Below, piece after piece: positions 20,301-27,297 of a stretch of 62,493 nucleotides of DNA. The position numbers and the translations under genes are program-made. Position 1 is the first letter of the stretch, and each line of letters opens with the position of its first letter. Source of the DNA: a virus; IMG/VR virus record IMGVR_UViG_3300044527_000635, positions 1 through 62,493 of that record; one strand, written 5' to 3'. The notes below the pieces were generated by a model that did no database searches, was not told the origin of the DNA, and was given only the letters and a program-made list of their open reading frames with translations.

Positions 20301-22233
20301 TTTGACCAGCAGTAAGCCACTCTTCAACCGTAGGAGCGAAATTAGGCACATAACCCTTAGCCATATAAGGATTAACTCCCGTCTGATTCATTGAGCGAGA
20401 AGCTAATGAAGAAGCAGCTTTAGAACCTGCTGGAGGAAGTATAAATGGTTGACTAAAACCGGGAACATATTTTACTGTTTCAGCAGTATTCATTACTCCC
20501 CCAACAGAAGCAGGAGCATTAATTACATTACCAGCAACATATCCACCTTTAGCAGCAGAGGAAACTTCTGCTACCCTATCCTGCATAGGAATATACCCAC
20601 CGGCTTTTCCTTTAGTAACTCTTCCTTTTGTATCGGCTCCTATTCCTTGCTGCATTAAACTCTTAGCTAAAACAAGAGAAGATTTATCCATTCCCTGTAA
20701 CAAAGCAGACTGGTCTAATAAATTTTTTGTAACTTCTTTTTCTACATTGAGACGAGCCGTAGCTGACAAAGTCATTTGCTGCATTAAAGTAGGTTGCTTC
20801 GTAAGTATAGCTGAAATACCTTCTTGCAGCACTCCTTGTTGTTGAGATATAGTATTTAAACCTAAAAAACTTGAGCCAGCATCTTTTGCGAATTTACTAA
20901 ACGTAACGAAAAGCTTGCCCAAACCAATTATCCCTATCGCCACGCCGGGGCCAGTAATAAAATTAGTTATACCGCTTATAATGCCAGTTCCAATTTTCGC
21001 TCCAACGCTTTCGGAATCTTTATCATTTACAGAAGAAAGTTGGTCATTAATAAAGCCTAAAACTTTTCTAATTCCCGGAGCAACGCTTACAGAACCTACT
21101 TTAGCAGCAAACTGAGTTGCATTGGCAGTAGTTTCACTAAGCAAAGCAGATAAACTTTCGTTTAGGGCTTTATTTTTTACGATAGCTTCATCAACTGCTC
21201 TTGAAGATGCATTTGTAGCCCCAGCGAAAACAGAGTTTTCTTTAGAAAGGTCAGCTAAAGAGGCTTTTAAAATGTTAATCTGATAAACGCCACCAACTAA
21301 TTCAGCAACTTGAGATTTAACTACTGGGCTTAAGTTTTGGAAAGATTGAGAAAGGTTTTCCAATACTTTTATTGCTGGTAATGCATTCCCAGAAAGATCA
21401 GTAACTGTCACTCCAAAGTCTCTTAGGTCATTAATTACTTGAGGTCTTTCTATTCTTGTAAAAATAGTCTTTAAGGCGTTACCGATAACAGCACCACCAC
21501 GGGCAGTAGTTTGCTGAACAGAAGTTACGATACCTAGTAGTTCATCAAAGCTCACGCCAGCTTCACTGGCTGAAGAACCTACACACTGAATAGCTTCAGA
21601 AAGATCTCTTGAACTTACAGCAAATCTAGCATCAACCGCAGCCAGTTTATTAACAACTTCAGTAGTGGTAAGAGCTTCTTTTGTAAATGAGTTTACGGCA
21701 GAAGTCAGAGCCTCTGTACTAGATACTACATCGAGACCAGACAAGCGAGTAAGCACAAGAGCATCTCTTGTTCTTCTTAAGGTCTCCTCTAACCCCAAAC
21801 CTTGTCTTGAAAACTCTGTCGCCGCAGCAGCTACATCTTTAAAAGAAGAGCCAGTTTGTTTTGCGACATTAAATAATTGATCTCCAAATTGCCTAATTCC
21901 AGAAGAAGATGTATTTAATACAATATTAATATCAGTGAGTGATTTTTCTACTTCAATAGTAGAGCTTACTAATGCACTAAAAGCTTTCTGTACATTGTAA
22001 ATAACGCCAGCAGAAGCTCCGAAGGCGATAACACGGGCATTAGAAGCCTCTAAAGATTTTTGAAATTCATTAGCTTGACCAGTGATTTTGCCAAGCGGCT
22101 GACTAAAGTTCTTAGTATTTAAAGTAAGAGAGCTTTTACTTTGAATACGATTCAACGCTGCCAAAACATCTTTTTCAAGCTGGGCAGAGCCAAACGTCGC
22201 CGAAATGGGAATATTACCTGCTGATGTAGCCAT
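14332..22233 (-). CDS. Tape measure protein, 2633 residues, with embedded nuclease-like domain
   Basis: The N-terminal region matches the TP901-type tape-measure core (FKDVAAAATEFSRQGLGLEE, SVQQTTARGGAVIGNALKTI, FTRIERPQV). Hydrophobic segments lie near residues 415-450, 1005-1025 and 1200-1225 and may serve membrane insertion during DNA ejection; coiled coils follow. The C-terminal part repeats the tape-measure motif GGEYVIKKSSVDKYGSDYLR and GGEYVMNKKAVDMYGKDFMG. Three (Y/F)-(V/I)-PNF boundary motifs occur near residues 625, 924 and 998. Between the first two is a domain with GKIFEAGVNL, GGGDFDVRGG and GDYKLRYDD, resembling a PD-(D/E)XK nuclease core. Tape measures set tail length, here predicted at about 0.4 micrometre. 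TAAGGACAT before the ATG provides a ribosome binding site. Confidence 0.9.
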   Translation of the reverse strand: MATSAGNIPISATFGSAQLEKDVLAALNRIQSKSSLTLNTKNFSQPLGKITGQANEFQKSLEASNARVIAFGASAGVIYNVQKAFSALVSSTIEVEKSLTDINIVLNTSSSGIRQFGDQLFNVAKQTGSSFKDVAAAATEFSRQGLGLEETLRRTRDALVLTRLSGLDVVSSTEALTSAVNSFTKEALTTTEVVNKLAAVDARFAVSSRDLSEAIQCVGSSASEAGVSFDELLGIVTSVQQTTARGGAVIGNALKTIFTRIERPQVINDLRDFGVTVTDLSGNALPAIKVLENLSQSFQNLSPVVKSQVAELVGGVYQINILKASLADLSKENSVFAGATNASSRAVDEAIVKNKALNESLSALLSETTANATQFAAKVGSVSVAPGIRKVLGFINDQLSSVNDKDSESVGAKIGTGIISGITNFITGPGVAIGIIGLGKLFVTFSKFAKDAGSSFLGLNTISQQQGVLQEGISAILTKQPTLMQQMTLSATARLNVEKEVTKNLLDQSALLQGMDKSSLVLAKSLMQQGIGADTKGRVTKGKAGGYIPMQDRVAEVSSAAKGGYVAGNVINAPASVGGVMNTAETVKYVPGFSQPFILPPAGSKAASSLASRSMNQTGVNPYMAKGYVPNFAPTVEEWLTAGQKRGQYKTAFLNADGTLGGKWTNATLNGASDSGVPIEEIRRISKNPTWLPKQAALEREVERQAAQLPPYMAQAEMLTLESPQMSGQTIQRSRGAGNVPISFKVVNLSKEALESNKVDLRAKSDSFANQLLTDFADGLPGGEKATEQSRKKYLGAVQNPAAQFAGKIFEAGVNLSKDYSREGKGGGDFDVRGGTNINKVRQLFPGFISNLGDYKLRYDDDSEASFAKKIEREFGGYIKIFEDEERAKAGSIDIAAEASKLKASGEKVTNIVKRIAPGGKKAFGFIPNFNPIQEAVAREMSAGYSSSQVKLGQNSQLKTSFNPNGLGVYNTTEGSLGNGISLAKKAGINPQTKGMAEGFIPNFADEFDLSMITVAFIAFGSQLKSLAGGFKEINTQTQNLIKSKRSEISEAGNAVKKLKTEAKSKFSFSNIDKDLNVTGPLRTSGGQMVNKKQKEEFESIKAKVEEQKAIARASAKQQSSQEYKIATASYTNLPLSLKEGGKLNNLIRSSGTGAGLAAAGALNIAEQFVPESDKKTKAAFSGAADVAQYAGLGAAFGPVGAAAGALIGVGIAAKKIVDSKAEQAIFDISTNLDKVKESSSKFSGASQTYATSLESLQNALNDPKTQPQALLKFQTSITDSLASIPNEFRGKVLAAGTDIGKVADAIARVNKEMSDAQQSLERQLAITKLVNDKTGIIAGSNLKKADSDQLNRLFTQSIDPQKVLSGFKGGAGEFGSFISNLKGQSIKTDKILEYGANPNFVGSSAPKFVERTNVDQLGLKQIRSQLESKGIFGPELAAKFEEVSKNISVENVKSLFDAIDEFGKGVFSSKEAADNLVAIQKQNIEITKKNADILKDLTQRYENLNLSLSSQIEAEKNRATTLRELNKIQAEGSVQLASARTKGALSLASPFMTEAGKTAAESSLALTDLQNKQNSEVRGALDKGLSSFTDIITKKAEDIRSKALPAVTDLSKSPEDITKELNVFNKNIQGISPLIASSLKELSAGGNIEVVKNKLIQGVSATGLFKKPEAELIAGELQNTFEGVLNELTKITEQGKFDLAIQKVNSDYQRRSVALSEKLSLAGGAAALGSTGQVGVSDLFDKLTELTSTLGQNVRVGNPTETGSGLFKLLDTISNQYGIRGGGVGAELAPLQNASITARAEQLKKENERARALTNISLIGQTGSGIQSGGALEKAFDNFNENAMSVAIDQVTSQLKLDNIGTYFDLLAQESKYANELAKTQTEILAKQAPDITKAFYDISKAEVGSKITELNRSLSEALKQLVDTQNTAELNKEIRNLLPIASVSEREKALTEIRSQMANSGMLFGSANPSASGMPMGGDAGPYNPIAYTDREKLALKLNVPLENLNSILTKLYQSQSTPTSNFPNKINTPAASSDFKFYEFNPSVGKTSSSIPAKPQSLIDAERDLAKAQEGIQIEKNKKIEEINKIYGDGNKELAAQMYLEMQIADERAKVTERLNKTKEETKRLYGSAYGDTFFKEEKAARMNSQIEDNARLGKVDVGGITEKNTTYNRADFAKDTGQLIDTFQTDFKSGIGSAFGEAIKGTKTLKDAFRDMFQGILNRMLDKSLEMGVDALFAFGKAATTGRKDGGPIKGYNSGGMVTGGSGMKDDVPAMMSGGEYVIKKSSVDKYGSDYLRNLNGGIIPRYATGGFSVGPLQNEFLYDNPDRPTSGEFAVDSRLSAMALTDDNNPQNKLRQDRYEKLDQYLQDRAQYERDKKQSLKNYKNQVNSTFYSGLTAAAVQIGAAGLTMGAESLRGRASTSAGRGLEPGGNLSQSQLNEQYAKNLRAGGGYIAKFAGGGSTGQDNIPALLMGGEYVMNKKAVDMYGKDFMGQLNSGSLPKYASGGMVGTSYSGQSNTDQSSSMDELVTALNTLNDNLSKDSGITQSESGRASLAGTAQESGMSVVNNISINMSQGGEVTSEANSTTQKGASNSKNDQNSMQNNGKLAELLRSKVVEVLVEQKRPGGLLYSSR

Positions 22234-22250
22234 ATGTCCTTAAACCTAAG

Positions 22251-22262
22251 AATAATTACACT
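22251..22262 (-). promoter_or_regulatory. Putative late promoter element before tape measure
   Basis: On the minus strand AGTGTAATTATT begins at the last base of the preceding stop codon and lies 17 bases upstream of the tape-measure ATG. It shares the GTGTAAT core with the other elements. It would allow the tape measure to be transcribed independently of the chaperone genes. Confidence 0.4.
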
Positions 22263-23278
22263 TAAACGCCGTGCAACTTCATTAAATCTTCAAAGCTTAA
22301 TGAGCCACCTTTTTTCTTTGCTGCATCTTCTAGAGAAACGCTTCCAGTGTTGTCTTGCTTTAACTTCTTTAAGTCTTCCTTGGTGGCTCCCATGACAGAA
22401 ACAGCTTGTACAGCAGTCTCTTTCCCGTTAGTCATGTTCTTGTCTTCGTGTAATTTTTCAAGATTGCTACTAGACTCATACCAGTCTATAATCTTGTCTA
22501 CATCATCATTATACTCATCAGGGTGTTTGATTGTAGATTTGCTCATCAAATCTTTGAAGTACCTTGCATAACCAAATAGCTCGACTTGATAAAAAGTCAG
22601 ATGAGTAATTGGTCTGCCATAAAAGAAGTAAGGATTATCCTCACACAAGTAGAAATAATTAAGGAAAAAACTGCTAACCCCAATTCTCTTTAAATTGTGG
22701 TGGCTAAATTTTCTTGCGCTTTCAGAATAATGAGAAACGAAATTAAACAACTCATATTGATCTAATTCTTCAAATTCTTCCAATGTAAAAGCATGGGTTT
22801 TGCAATCTTCATCAGAATAAACTGAGTAATAAATATAAAACTCATTCATTCTTTTGCCGCTGTATGTTTCGCAAGTATTTTCTAGAAGGTTATTTTTCTT
22901 ATTTTCAAGATCATTTATTTCTTGAGTTAATTCCTTCATTTGTATGTCTATATTGTCAAGGTCTCTACTTAGATACAACTTGCGGCGTGTTTTAACTAAA
23001 TTCGCAAGAGTCATTTTATTGTTTAGAATCTTTTGATCATCTTTTTTGCTATAAGAGCCTTCTTTAATTAGTTCTTCTATTTTTTGTTCGTTTGTGGGGA
23101 TGCCTTGAGATTTTGCTTTATTGTAATAGTGATTTTCGCGCAATTCAATAACTCCAGCATCTTTTGGAGACATGTGCTTTATAAAGTAATTTTTTTTATT
23201 TACTTCAAATGCAGAAGATCCATTTACTATTTCCCAGTAAAGAGATTTTAGATTTTTATTGAATGCTTGTAAGTCCAT
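22262..23278 (-). CDS. Putative tail assembly chaperone, large form
   Basis: This 338-residue protein directly precedes the tape measure, the place of the lambda G/GT chaperones. The region ELTQEINDLENKKNNLLENT followed by CET-x4-R-M, SVYSDED, an F-T-LEEFEEL stretch and YELFNF parallels the 246-residue neighbour (ELESKI, KESLFDNTAET, Y, YEARMNKYDEIFE). I read the two as diverged paralogs. The C-terminus is charged and ends in SFEDLMKLHGV. No enzyme motif is visible. The ATG lies only about 5 bases after the U-tract of an upstream hairpin, so the ribosome site overlaps the hairpin's GGGGGCT arm. Chaperone function is inferred from position and paralogy. Confidence 0.5.
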   Translation of the reverse strand: MDLQAFNKNLKSLYWEIVNGSSAFEVNKKNYFIKHMSPKDAGVIELRENHYYNKAKSQGIPTNEQKIEELIKEGSYSKKDDQKILNNKMTLANLVKTRRKLYLSRDLDNIDIQMKELTQEINDLENKKNNLLENTCETYSGKRMNEFYIYYSVYSDEDCKTHAFTLEEFEELDQYELFNFVSHYSESARKFSHHNLKRIGVSSFFLNYFYLCEDNPYFFYGRPITHLTFYQVELFGYARYFKDLMSKSTIKHPDEYNDDVDKIIDWYESSSNLEKLHEDKNMTNGKETAVQAVSVMGATKEDLKKLKQDNTGSVSLEDAAKKKGGSLSFEDLMKLHGV

Positions 23279-23283
23279 ATACT

Positions 23284-23309
23284 AAAAAGCCCCCGCTCGC
23301 GCAGGGGCT
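23284..23309 (-). terminator. Hairpin terminator/attenuator between the two chaperone-like genes
   Basis: Read on the minus strand, AGCCCC and GGGGCT arms enclose an inner CGC/GCG pairing, and the stem is followed by TTTTT. It is a good intrinsic terminator, but the next ATG is about 5 bases further on and no promoter motif intervenes, so partial read-through is likely. Confidence 0.75.
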
Positions 23310-23330
23310 AGGATTAATTAATGCAAGAAA

Positions 23331-24071
23331 TTAGTTTATTTTTTGATCTTCTCTTAGAGCGTCAAAATCTTCTTTTGAATTTGCTCTACCAACATACCAG
23401 AAGCTAATAAGGTAAATAAACGCATTAGCGGTTTTTACTAAATGAGGATCTTCTGATTCAAAAATTTCGTCATACTTGTTCATTCGGGCTTCATAATCTC
23501 CTTCACCAAAAAATGGCTGTTTTTCCCCGTTTTTTTCATAGTATGACAAAAGTAATATCCACCAAGTAATTACTTTATTACGAGCCCTCGTTTCTGCTGT
23601 ATTATCAAAAAGAGATTCTTTTTGGACCTCTAATTCTGTTAGAGAGTTTTTAATTACAGTGATTTTCGACTCTAGTTCATTTTTCTTGGTTTCAAAATAA
23701 TCTGGGCGATCTTTCTCTGGTAGAGCTTCTAGTCTCTGTAGCTCGCCTTGAGAGTCATACAAGTCTTTGTACGCATCTGCTTCTGCATTCTTGCCCTTGT
23801 TGCCTAGGATTCCTCCATCATCAATATATCTCTTATTGAGAAGAGTGCGAGTTAGTAAACCTGCTTTTACGCCTTCAGAAAGTTTAACTCCATAAAACAA
23901 CTCGGCTTCATCAAACAAAGCTCTAGTAGGTTTCTTAATAAAATACTTATGAGGCACTGGCTTCACTACGTCTTTAGTGACAGTTACTTTTTGTCCTTCT
24001 TCGTTTACTGATTCCTCTGTCTCTTTTACAATTCCTTCTTTACTGATTGTAAATTCGTAGATTGTCTTCAT
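23331..24071 (-). CDS. Putative tail assembly chaperone, small form
   Basis: This 246-residue protein contains KPTRALFDEAELFYGVKLSE, then GLLTRTLLNKRYIDDGG, a helical hairpin-like stretch (ELESKITVIKNSLTELEVQK) and NTAETRARNKVITWWILLLS. The arrangement is typical of proteins found upstream of tape measures in large phages, but I cannot name a family with certainty. It is likely to bind the tape measure during tail assembly, in the manner of lambda gpG. Its stop is followed by a strong hairpin terminator. The start overlaps the stop of the 72-residue gene by one base. Confidence 0.5.
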   Translation of the reverse strand: MKTIYEFTISKEGIVKETEESVNEEGQKVTVTKDVVKPVPHKYFIKKPTRALFDEAELFYGVKLSEGVKAGLLTRTLLNKRYIDDGGILGNKGKNAEADAYKDLYDSQGELQRLEALPEKDRPDYFETKKNELESKITVIKNSLTELEVQKESLFDNTAETRARNKVITWWILLLSYYEKNGEKQPFFGEGDYEARMNKYDEIFESEDPHLVKTANAFIYLISFWYVGRANSKEDFDALREDQKIN

Positions 24072-24289
24072 TATAAATTTATATTATTTAGATCTTCTTC
24101 AAAATTTCTGATGCTATCGTTGCCGCTGTCTAGTATTTTCTTTCTTAGACGTTGGTACTTTTCATCATTAATATTATAACCATCTTCCTTTAAATCTTCA
24201 AGTAAGATTAAGAAGTTTTTATATAAATTTACGACTTGTCGCCTATTCTTAAATAGGACATATTCTTTTAGCTTAATATCTATTGCCAT
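24071..24289 (-). CDS. Small helical hypothetical protein
   Basis: This 72-residue protein (MAIDIKLKEYVLFKNRRQVV) is predicted to be helical and highly charged. It begins the transcription unit that contains both chaperone-like genes, downstream of a terminator and a GTGTAAAT element. CAAAGGTTATATG gives an AAAGG ribosome site. Position between the tail tube and chaperones suggests a tail-assembly helper; nothing in the sequence shows more. Confidence 0.55.
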   Translation of the reverse strand: MAIDIKLKEYVLFKNRRQVVNLYKNFLILLEDLKEDGYNINDEKYQRLRKKILDSGNDSIRNFEEDLNNINL

Positions 24290-24316
24290 ATAACCTTTGA
24301 AAAACCTTTACCTAAT

Positions 24317-24328
24317 GGTATTTACACT
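24317..24328 (-). promoter_or_regulatory. Putative late promoter element
   Basis: The minus strand reads AGTGTAAATACC, 6 bases after the U-rich tract of the terminator and 27 bases before the ATG of the 72-residue gene. It matches the GTGTAAAT form seen at 1511-1526. Confidence 0.42.
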
Positions 24329-24334
24329 CTGTAA

Positions 24335-24368
24335 AAATAAAAAAGCCCCAGTTTTTAGGCTGGGGCTT
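24335..24368 (-). terminator. Intrinsic terminator after tail tube genes
   Basis: The minus strand has AAGCCCCAG and CTGGGGCTT arms (9 bp, perfect) around an 8-base loop, followed by TTTTTTATTTTT. It ends the tail tube unit. Confidence 0.88.
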
Positions 24369-24387
24369 AGTGCGATTATTTTAAATA

Positions 24388-25569
24388 TTATACAAGAGGC
24401 AATGTTTCAAACATGAACATTCCTCTATCGGTTTGTTGAGGAGAACCAACTTGAGTAGTGAAGTTTAGTGTTACTGATTTATTAGCGCCAATTGAAGAAG
24501 ATATCTCTTGAGAATCTAGGCTCAATCTCTTGAGGACATATCCAACGCCTTCATTAGTAGCCAAATTATTGTTAGCATTAGCGGGAGCGCCCAAGATGAC
24601 GACAGCGTCATAAGTAGCATCATTATTTATTACATCAACAAGATTTCCAGTGGTAAGATCTTGAACTAGAGCATTCACGCTGAAAGAAATAGTAACTGGG
24701 AAATCAATTTCTCTAGAGAAAGCGTATTTACTACCGAGTTTTTGTAATGGAGTTCTATTTAAACCCATTGAGATAGAGAAATTTTGGATAGCAGCAGCAG
24801 TAGTGACATCTGTACCACCATAAGCTTGTCCGGCTGTCTTTGTTAGCGTAAGAGTAATATCTCCATGTCTCAATGCTGAAATTTTACCTAATGTATTTTC
24901 ACCATTAGGATTTGTAGCAGCCTGTGGCAGACAAAAGACTCCACCAGCGACTGCTCCAGCACTAGTTACACCGGGAGCGTTTCCTGAATTTCCAGCAGTA
25001 AAGTTCATATTCAAGCATTCAACGGTAGAAGAAACAGTTGGGAAATCTCCTACAGCAGCATTTATGCTATAATTAGTCAAGAAACCATTTCCTAAACCAA
25101 TTGTATTTCCTTTAGTGATATTTTCAGTAGCGTCGGGTGCAAATGTAGAAGCGTCATTGCCTTCAGTAACAGTTCTAACATAGTAATTTTTAGTGTTTAC
25201 AGTTCCACTAGTTAAGATTCCAGATAAGCAAGACTGAACAGCATTGGCAGAAGTAATGCCAGCGGTAGTAGTTTGATCTGTTATAATAGAAAAGCCTAAA
25301 TTCTTTTCATTAGCCATATCTGAAAGTAGATATGAAAAATCTAGACCAACAACTGGTTGCTCTACGATAATACGATCAATAGCAGCAAGATTGCCGAATT
25401 GATTAACATCTTTTCTCGCAATATTAAAATTATAATTACAAGATTGAACGCGAGAAAACTGGTTTATATATAAAGCTCCAGTTTGTGATGGTGTAGAAGC
25501 TGATACATCAATAAGATCATTTGTATTGAATAACGCTTCTGATTGGTAAATTACACGATTTCTTGGCAT
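24388..25569 (-). CDS. Major tail tube protein candidate (paralog A)
   Basis: This 393-residue protein starts MPRNRVIYQSEALFNTNDLI. It belongs to a family with members at 25630-27291 and 55020-56294, and more distant ones at 689-1507 and the left edge. Shared blocks are N-terminal RVIY-x3-L, QSCNYNFNIARKDVNQFGNL, GNGFLTNYSINAAVGDFPTV, FSISMGLNRTPLQKLG and SSSIGANKSVTLNF. It is the tube gene nearest the chaperone and tape-measure genes, has its own promoter-like element, and is followed by a strong terminator. These points favour it as the main, highly expressed tube subunit. Confidence 0.7.
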   Translation of the reverse strand: MPRNRVIYQSEALFNTNDLIDVSASTPSQTGALYINQFSRVQSCNYNFNIARKDVNQFGNLAAIDRIIVEQPVVGLDFSYLLSDMANEKNLGFSIITDQTTTAGITSANAVQSCLSGILTSGTVNTKNYYVRTVTEGNDASTFAPDATENITKGNTIGLGNGFLTNYSINAAVGDFPTVSSTVECLNMNFTAGNSGNAPGVTSAGAVAGGVFCLPQAATNPNGENTLGKISALRHGDITLTLTKTAGQAYGGTDVTTAAAIQNFSISMGLNRTPLQKLGSKYAFSREIDFPVTISFSVNALVQDLTTGNLVDVINNDATYDAVVILGAPANANNNLATNEGVGYVLKRLSLDSQEISSSIGANKSVTLNFTTQVGSPQQTDRGMFMFETLPLV

Positions 25570-25593
25570 ATTTTTAATCCTTTAAAATTCTGT

Positions 25594-25607
25594 TTATTAT
25601 TACATTT
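25594..25607 (-). promoter_or_regulatory. Putative late promoter element before tube gene
   Basis: The minus strand contains ATGTAATAATAAA about 25-35 bases upstream of the tube ATG, followed by AAAGGATT as a ribosome site. It deviates from the GTGTAAT core at its first base, so support is weaker than elsewhere. Confidence 0.35.
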
Positions 25608-25629
25608 TTTATTCAGTTTTGAGAAATAA

Positions 25630-27291
25630 TTAAATTACATCAGGTATCTGCATCCAATAATCTCCATGCATTAAAATACCCTTAGTTGTGTCTTGAGGAG
25701 AACTCATTTGCCCTCCAAAAGTTAAAGTTGCTGTTTTATTCGCTCCGATTGACGAGCTAAAACTCATAGATTCTAATAGTGTAGATTTGGCCGTGTATCT
25801 AGCTCCTGTGATTCTTCCTAATGAAGAATTTTCTGTTCCGGGCTTAATGTGAGAAATTGACACATCGAAAGAAACATCTTTACCAGTAACCATAGTTAGT
25901 AGATTTCCAACAACAAGATCAGAAACCAAAACATCTACAGAAAGAGAATAATTAATTGGGAAAGTTATTTCTTTGGAAAATTCAAAAGTATTTCCTAATT
26001 TCTTTAGCGAATCTCTTTGCATGGCAATTGATAAGCTGTAGCTTTGAGCATTTAAAGAAGCTGAAGACGTATCGATACCAAAACCAGAAAGAGCATATTG
26101 ACTTAAATCAAGAACAATGCTTCCGGGTTTAAATACTGAAACATTGTTAGTCAAATCACTCGTATCATTAAAATCGGGTAAAGAGAATGTTCCATTTACT
26201 CTAGATCCATTAGAATCTAATGAAGGCAATTGATAACGTTGCCCAGCCGCAGAAGATTTAAAATTATTAGCTCCTGTGTGAAAAGAAATATTCCTAGCTT
26301 CATTGCCAACAGTAACAGTAGGGAAGTCTCCGACAGCGCCATTTGTAGCGTAATTATTCATTACAACATTTCCAAATGCAATAATCGCTTGATCTAATGT
26401 GCCAGTCGTAGCTACTGTTACGTCGTTTCCTTGAGCGACTGTCCTAACGAACATGTTTTTATCGTCAGTAACTTTCGTTAAGATCCCAGATAGGCAAGTA
26501 ACGTTGATAACGCTAGTCGTTCCTTCTGGATAGTTATTTACTAAAGTTGGAGAGAAAGCGTTGCCATTACTCGTGCCGCCAATTCCAACGTTAACTGGAA
26601 CATTAGCAATAGAAATTGTACTCGCGATTTGACTATTATTTATCCAAATCTCTCCTGATCCTCGGTTAGTTATTGAGACCCCTGTCGCTTGACCAGCAAA
26701 TAGGCCTCCCGTTGCGACACCAAAAGAAAGCACTGGAGCTACATTGGGCGCTGATTGAGGTAAAGTTAATATAAATGGATTTAAATATCCTTGACCGCCA
26801 TCGACAATAGAAGCCGCAGTTATTCCAAATTCATTATCTCCAGAAGCAACGATAGTTAAATTCACAGTAGCGCTTCTCTTGAGCGCCTGAACATTAAATC
26901 CCAATTCCTTTTCATTAGCGAAGCTATTTTGAAAGTAAGAAAAATCCAACGAAACAGTAGGCTGATCAATTATAACTCTATCAATTGCGGCCAAAGCGCC
27001 AAACTGATTTACGTCTTTCCTTGTAATATTAAAATTATAATTAATACTTTGAATACGATCTAAATTAGTAATATTTGCGGCCAAGCCGCCAGTCATTTGT
27101 GCCAAAGAAGCACTTGCCGTAGTGTTGCCTGAATTTACTGTTCGCACAGAAAGAGGGTCTAATTGACTCAATTTTTGAGTTGGGACATTTGGAGCATTAT
27201 CGCCCGTAACGAATTTATAGTGTCCACTTGTAGCTGGGCTAGGGCCAACATATAAAGCTTCATTTTGGTAAATTACTCTTGTTCTTGGCAT
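25630..27291 (-). CDS. Tail tube protein (paralog B) with inserted beta module
   Basis: This 553-residue protein starts MPRTRVIYQNEALYVGPSPA and aligns with the 393-residue protein over most of its length: INYNFNITRKDVNQFGALAA, FGNVVMNNYATNGAVGDFPT, YSLSIAMQRDSLKKLGNTFE and FSSSIGANKTATLTFGGQMS. The extra length comes mainly from an insert at roughly residues 165-275 containing GGQGYLNPFILTLPQ and ITNRGSGEIWINNS, the G-x-GY-x-x-P module also seen in genes next to J. Such inserts in tube proteins often project from the tail surface. The ATG lies 6 bp downstream of the preceding gene. Two tube-like genes in tandem may make alternating or zoned rings. Confidence 0.7.
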   Translation of the reverse strand: MPRTRVIYQNEALYVGPSPATSGHYKFVTGDNAPNVPTQKLSQLDPLSVRTVNSGNTTASASLAQMTGGLAANITNLDRIQSINYNFNITRKDVNQFGALAAIDRVIIDQPTVSLDFSYFQNSFANEKELGFNVQALKRSATVNLTIVASGDNEFGITAASIVDGGQGYLNPFILTLPQSAPNVAPVLSFGVATGGLFAGQATGVSITNRGSGEIWINNSQIASTISIANVPVNVGIGGTSNGNAFSPTLVNNYPEGTTSVINVTCLSGILTKVTDDKNMFVRTVAQGNDVTVATTGTLDQAIIAFGNVVMNNYATNGAVGDFPTVTVGNEARNISFHTGANNFKSSAAGQRYQLPSLDSNGSRVNGTFSLPDFNDTSDLTNNVSVFKPGSIVLDLSQYALSGFGIDTSSASLNAQSYSLSIAMQRDSLKKLGNTFEFSKEITFPINYSLSVDVLVSDLVVGNLLTMVTGKDVSFDVSISHIKPGTENSSLGRITGARYTAKSTLLESMSFSSSIGANKTATLTFGGQMSSPQDTTKGILMHGDYWMQIPDVI

Positions 27292-27297
27292 AAAATA

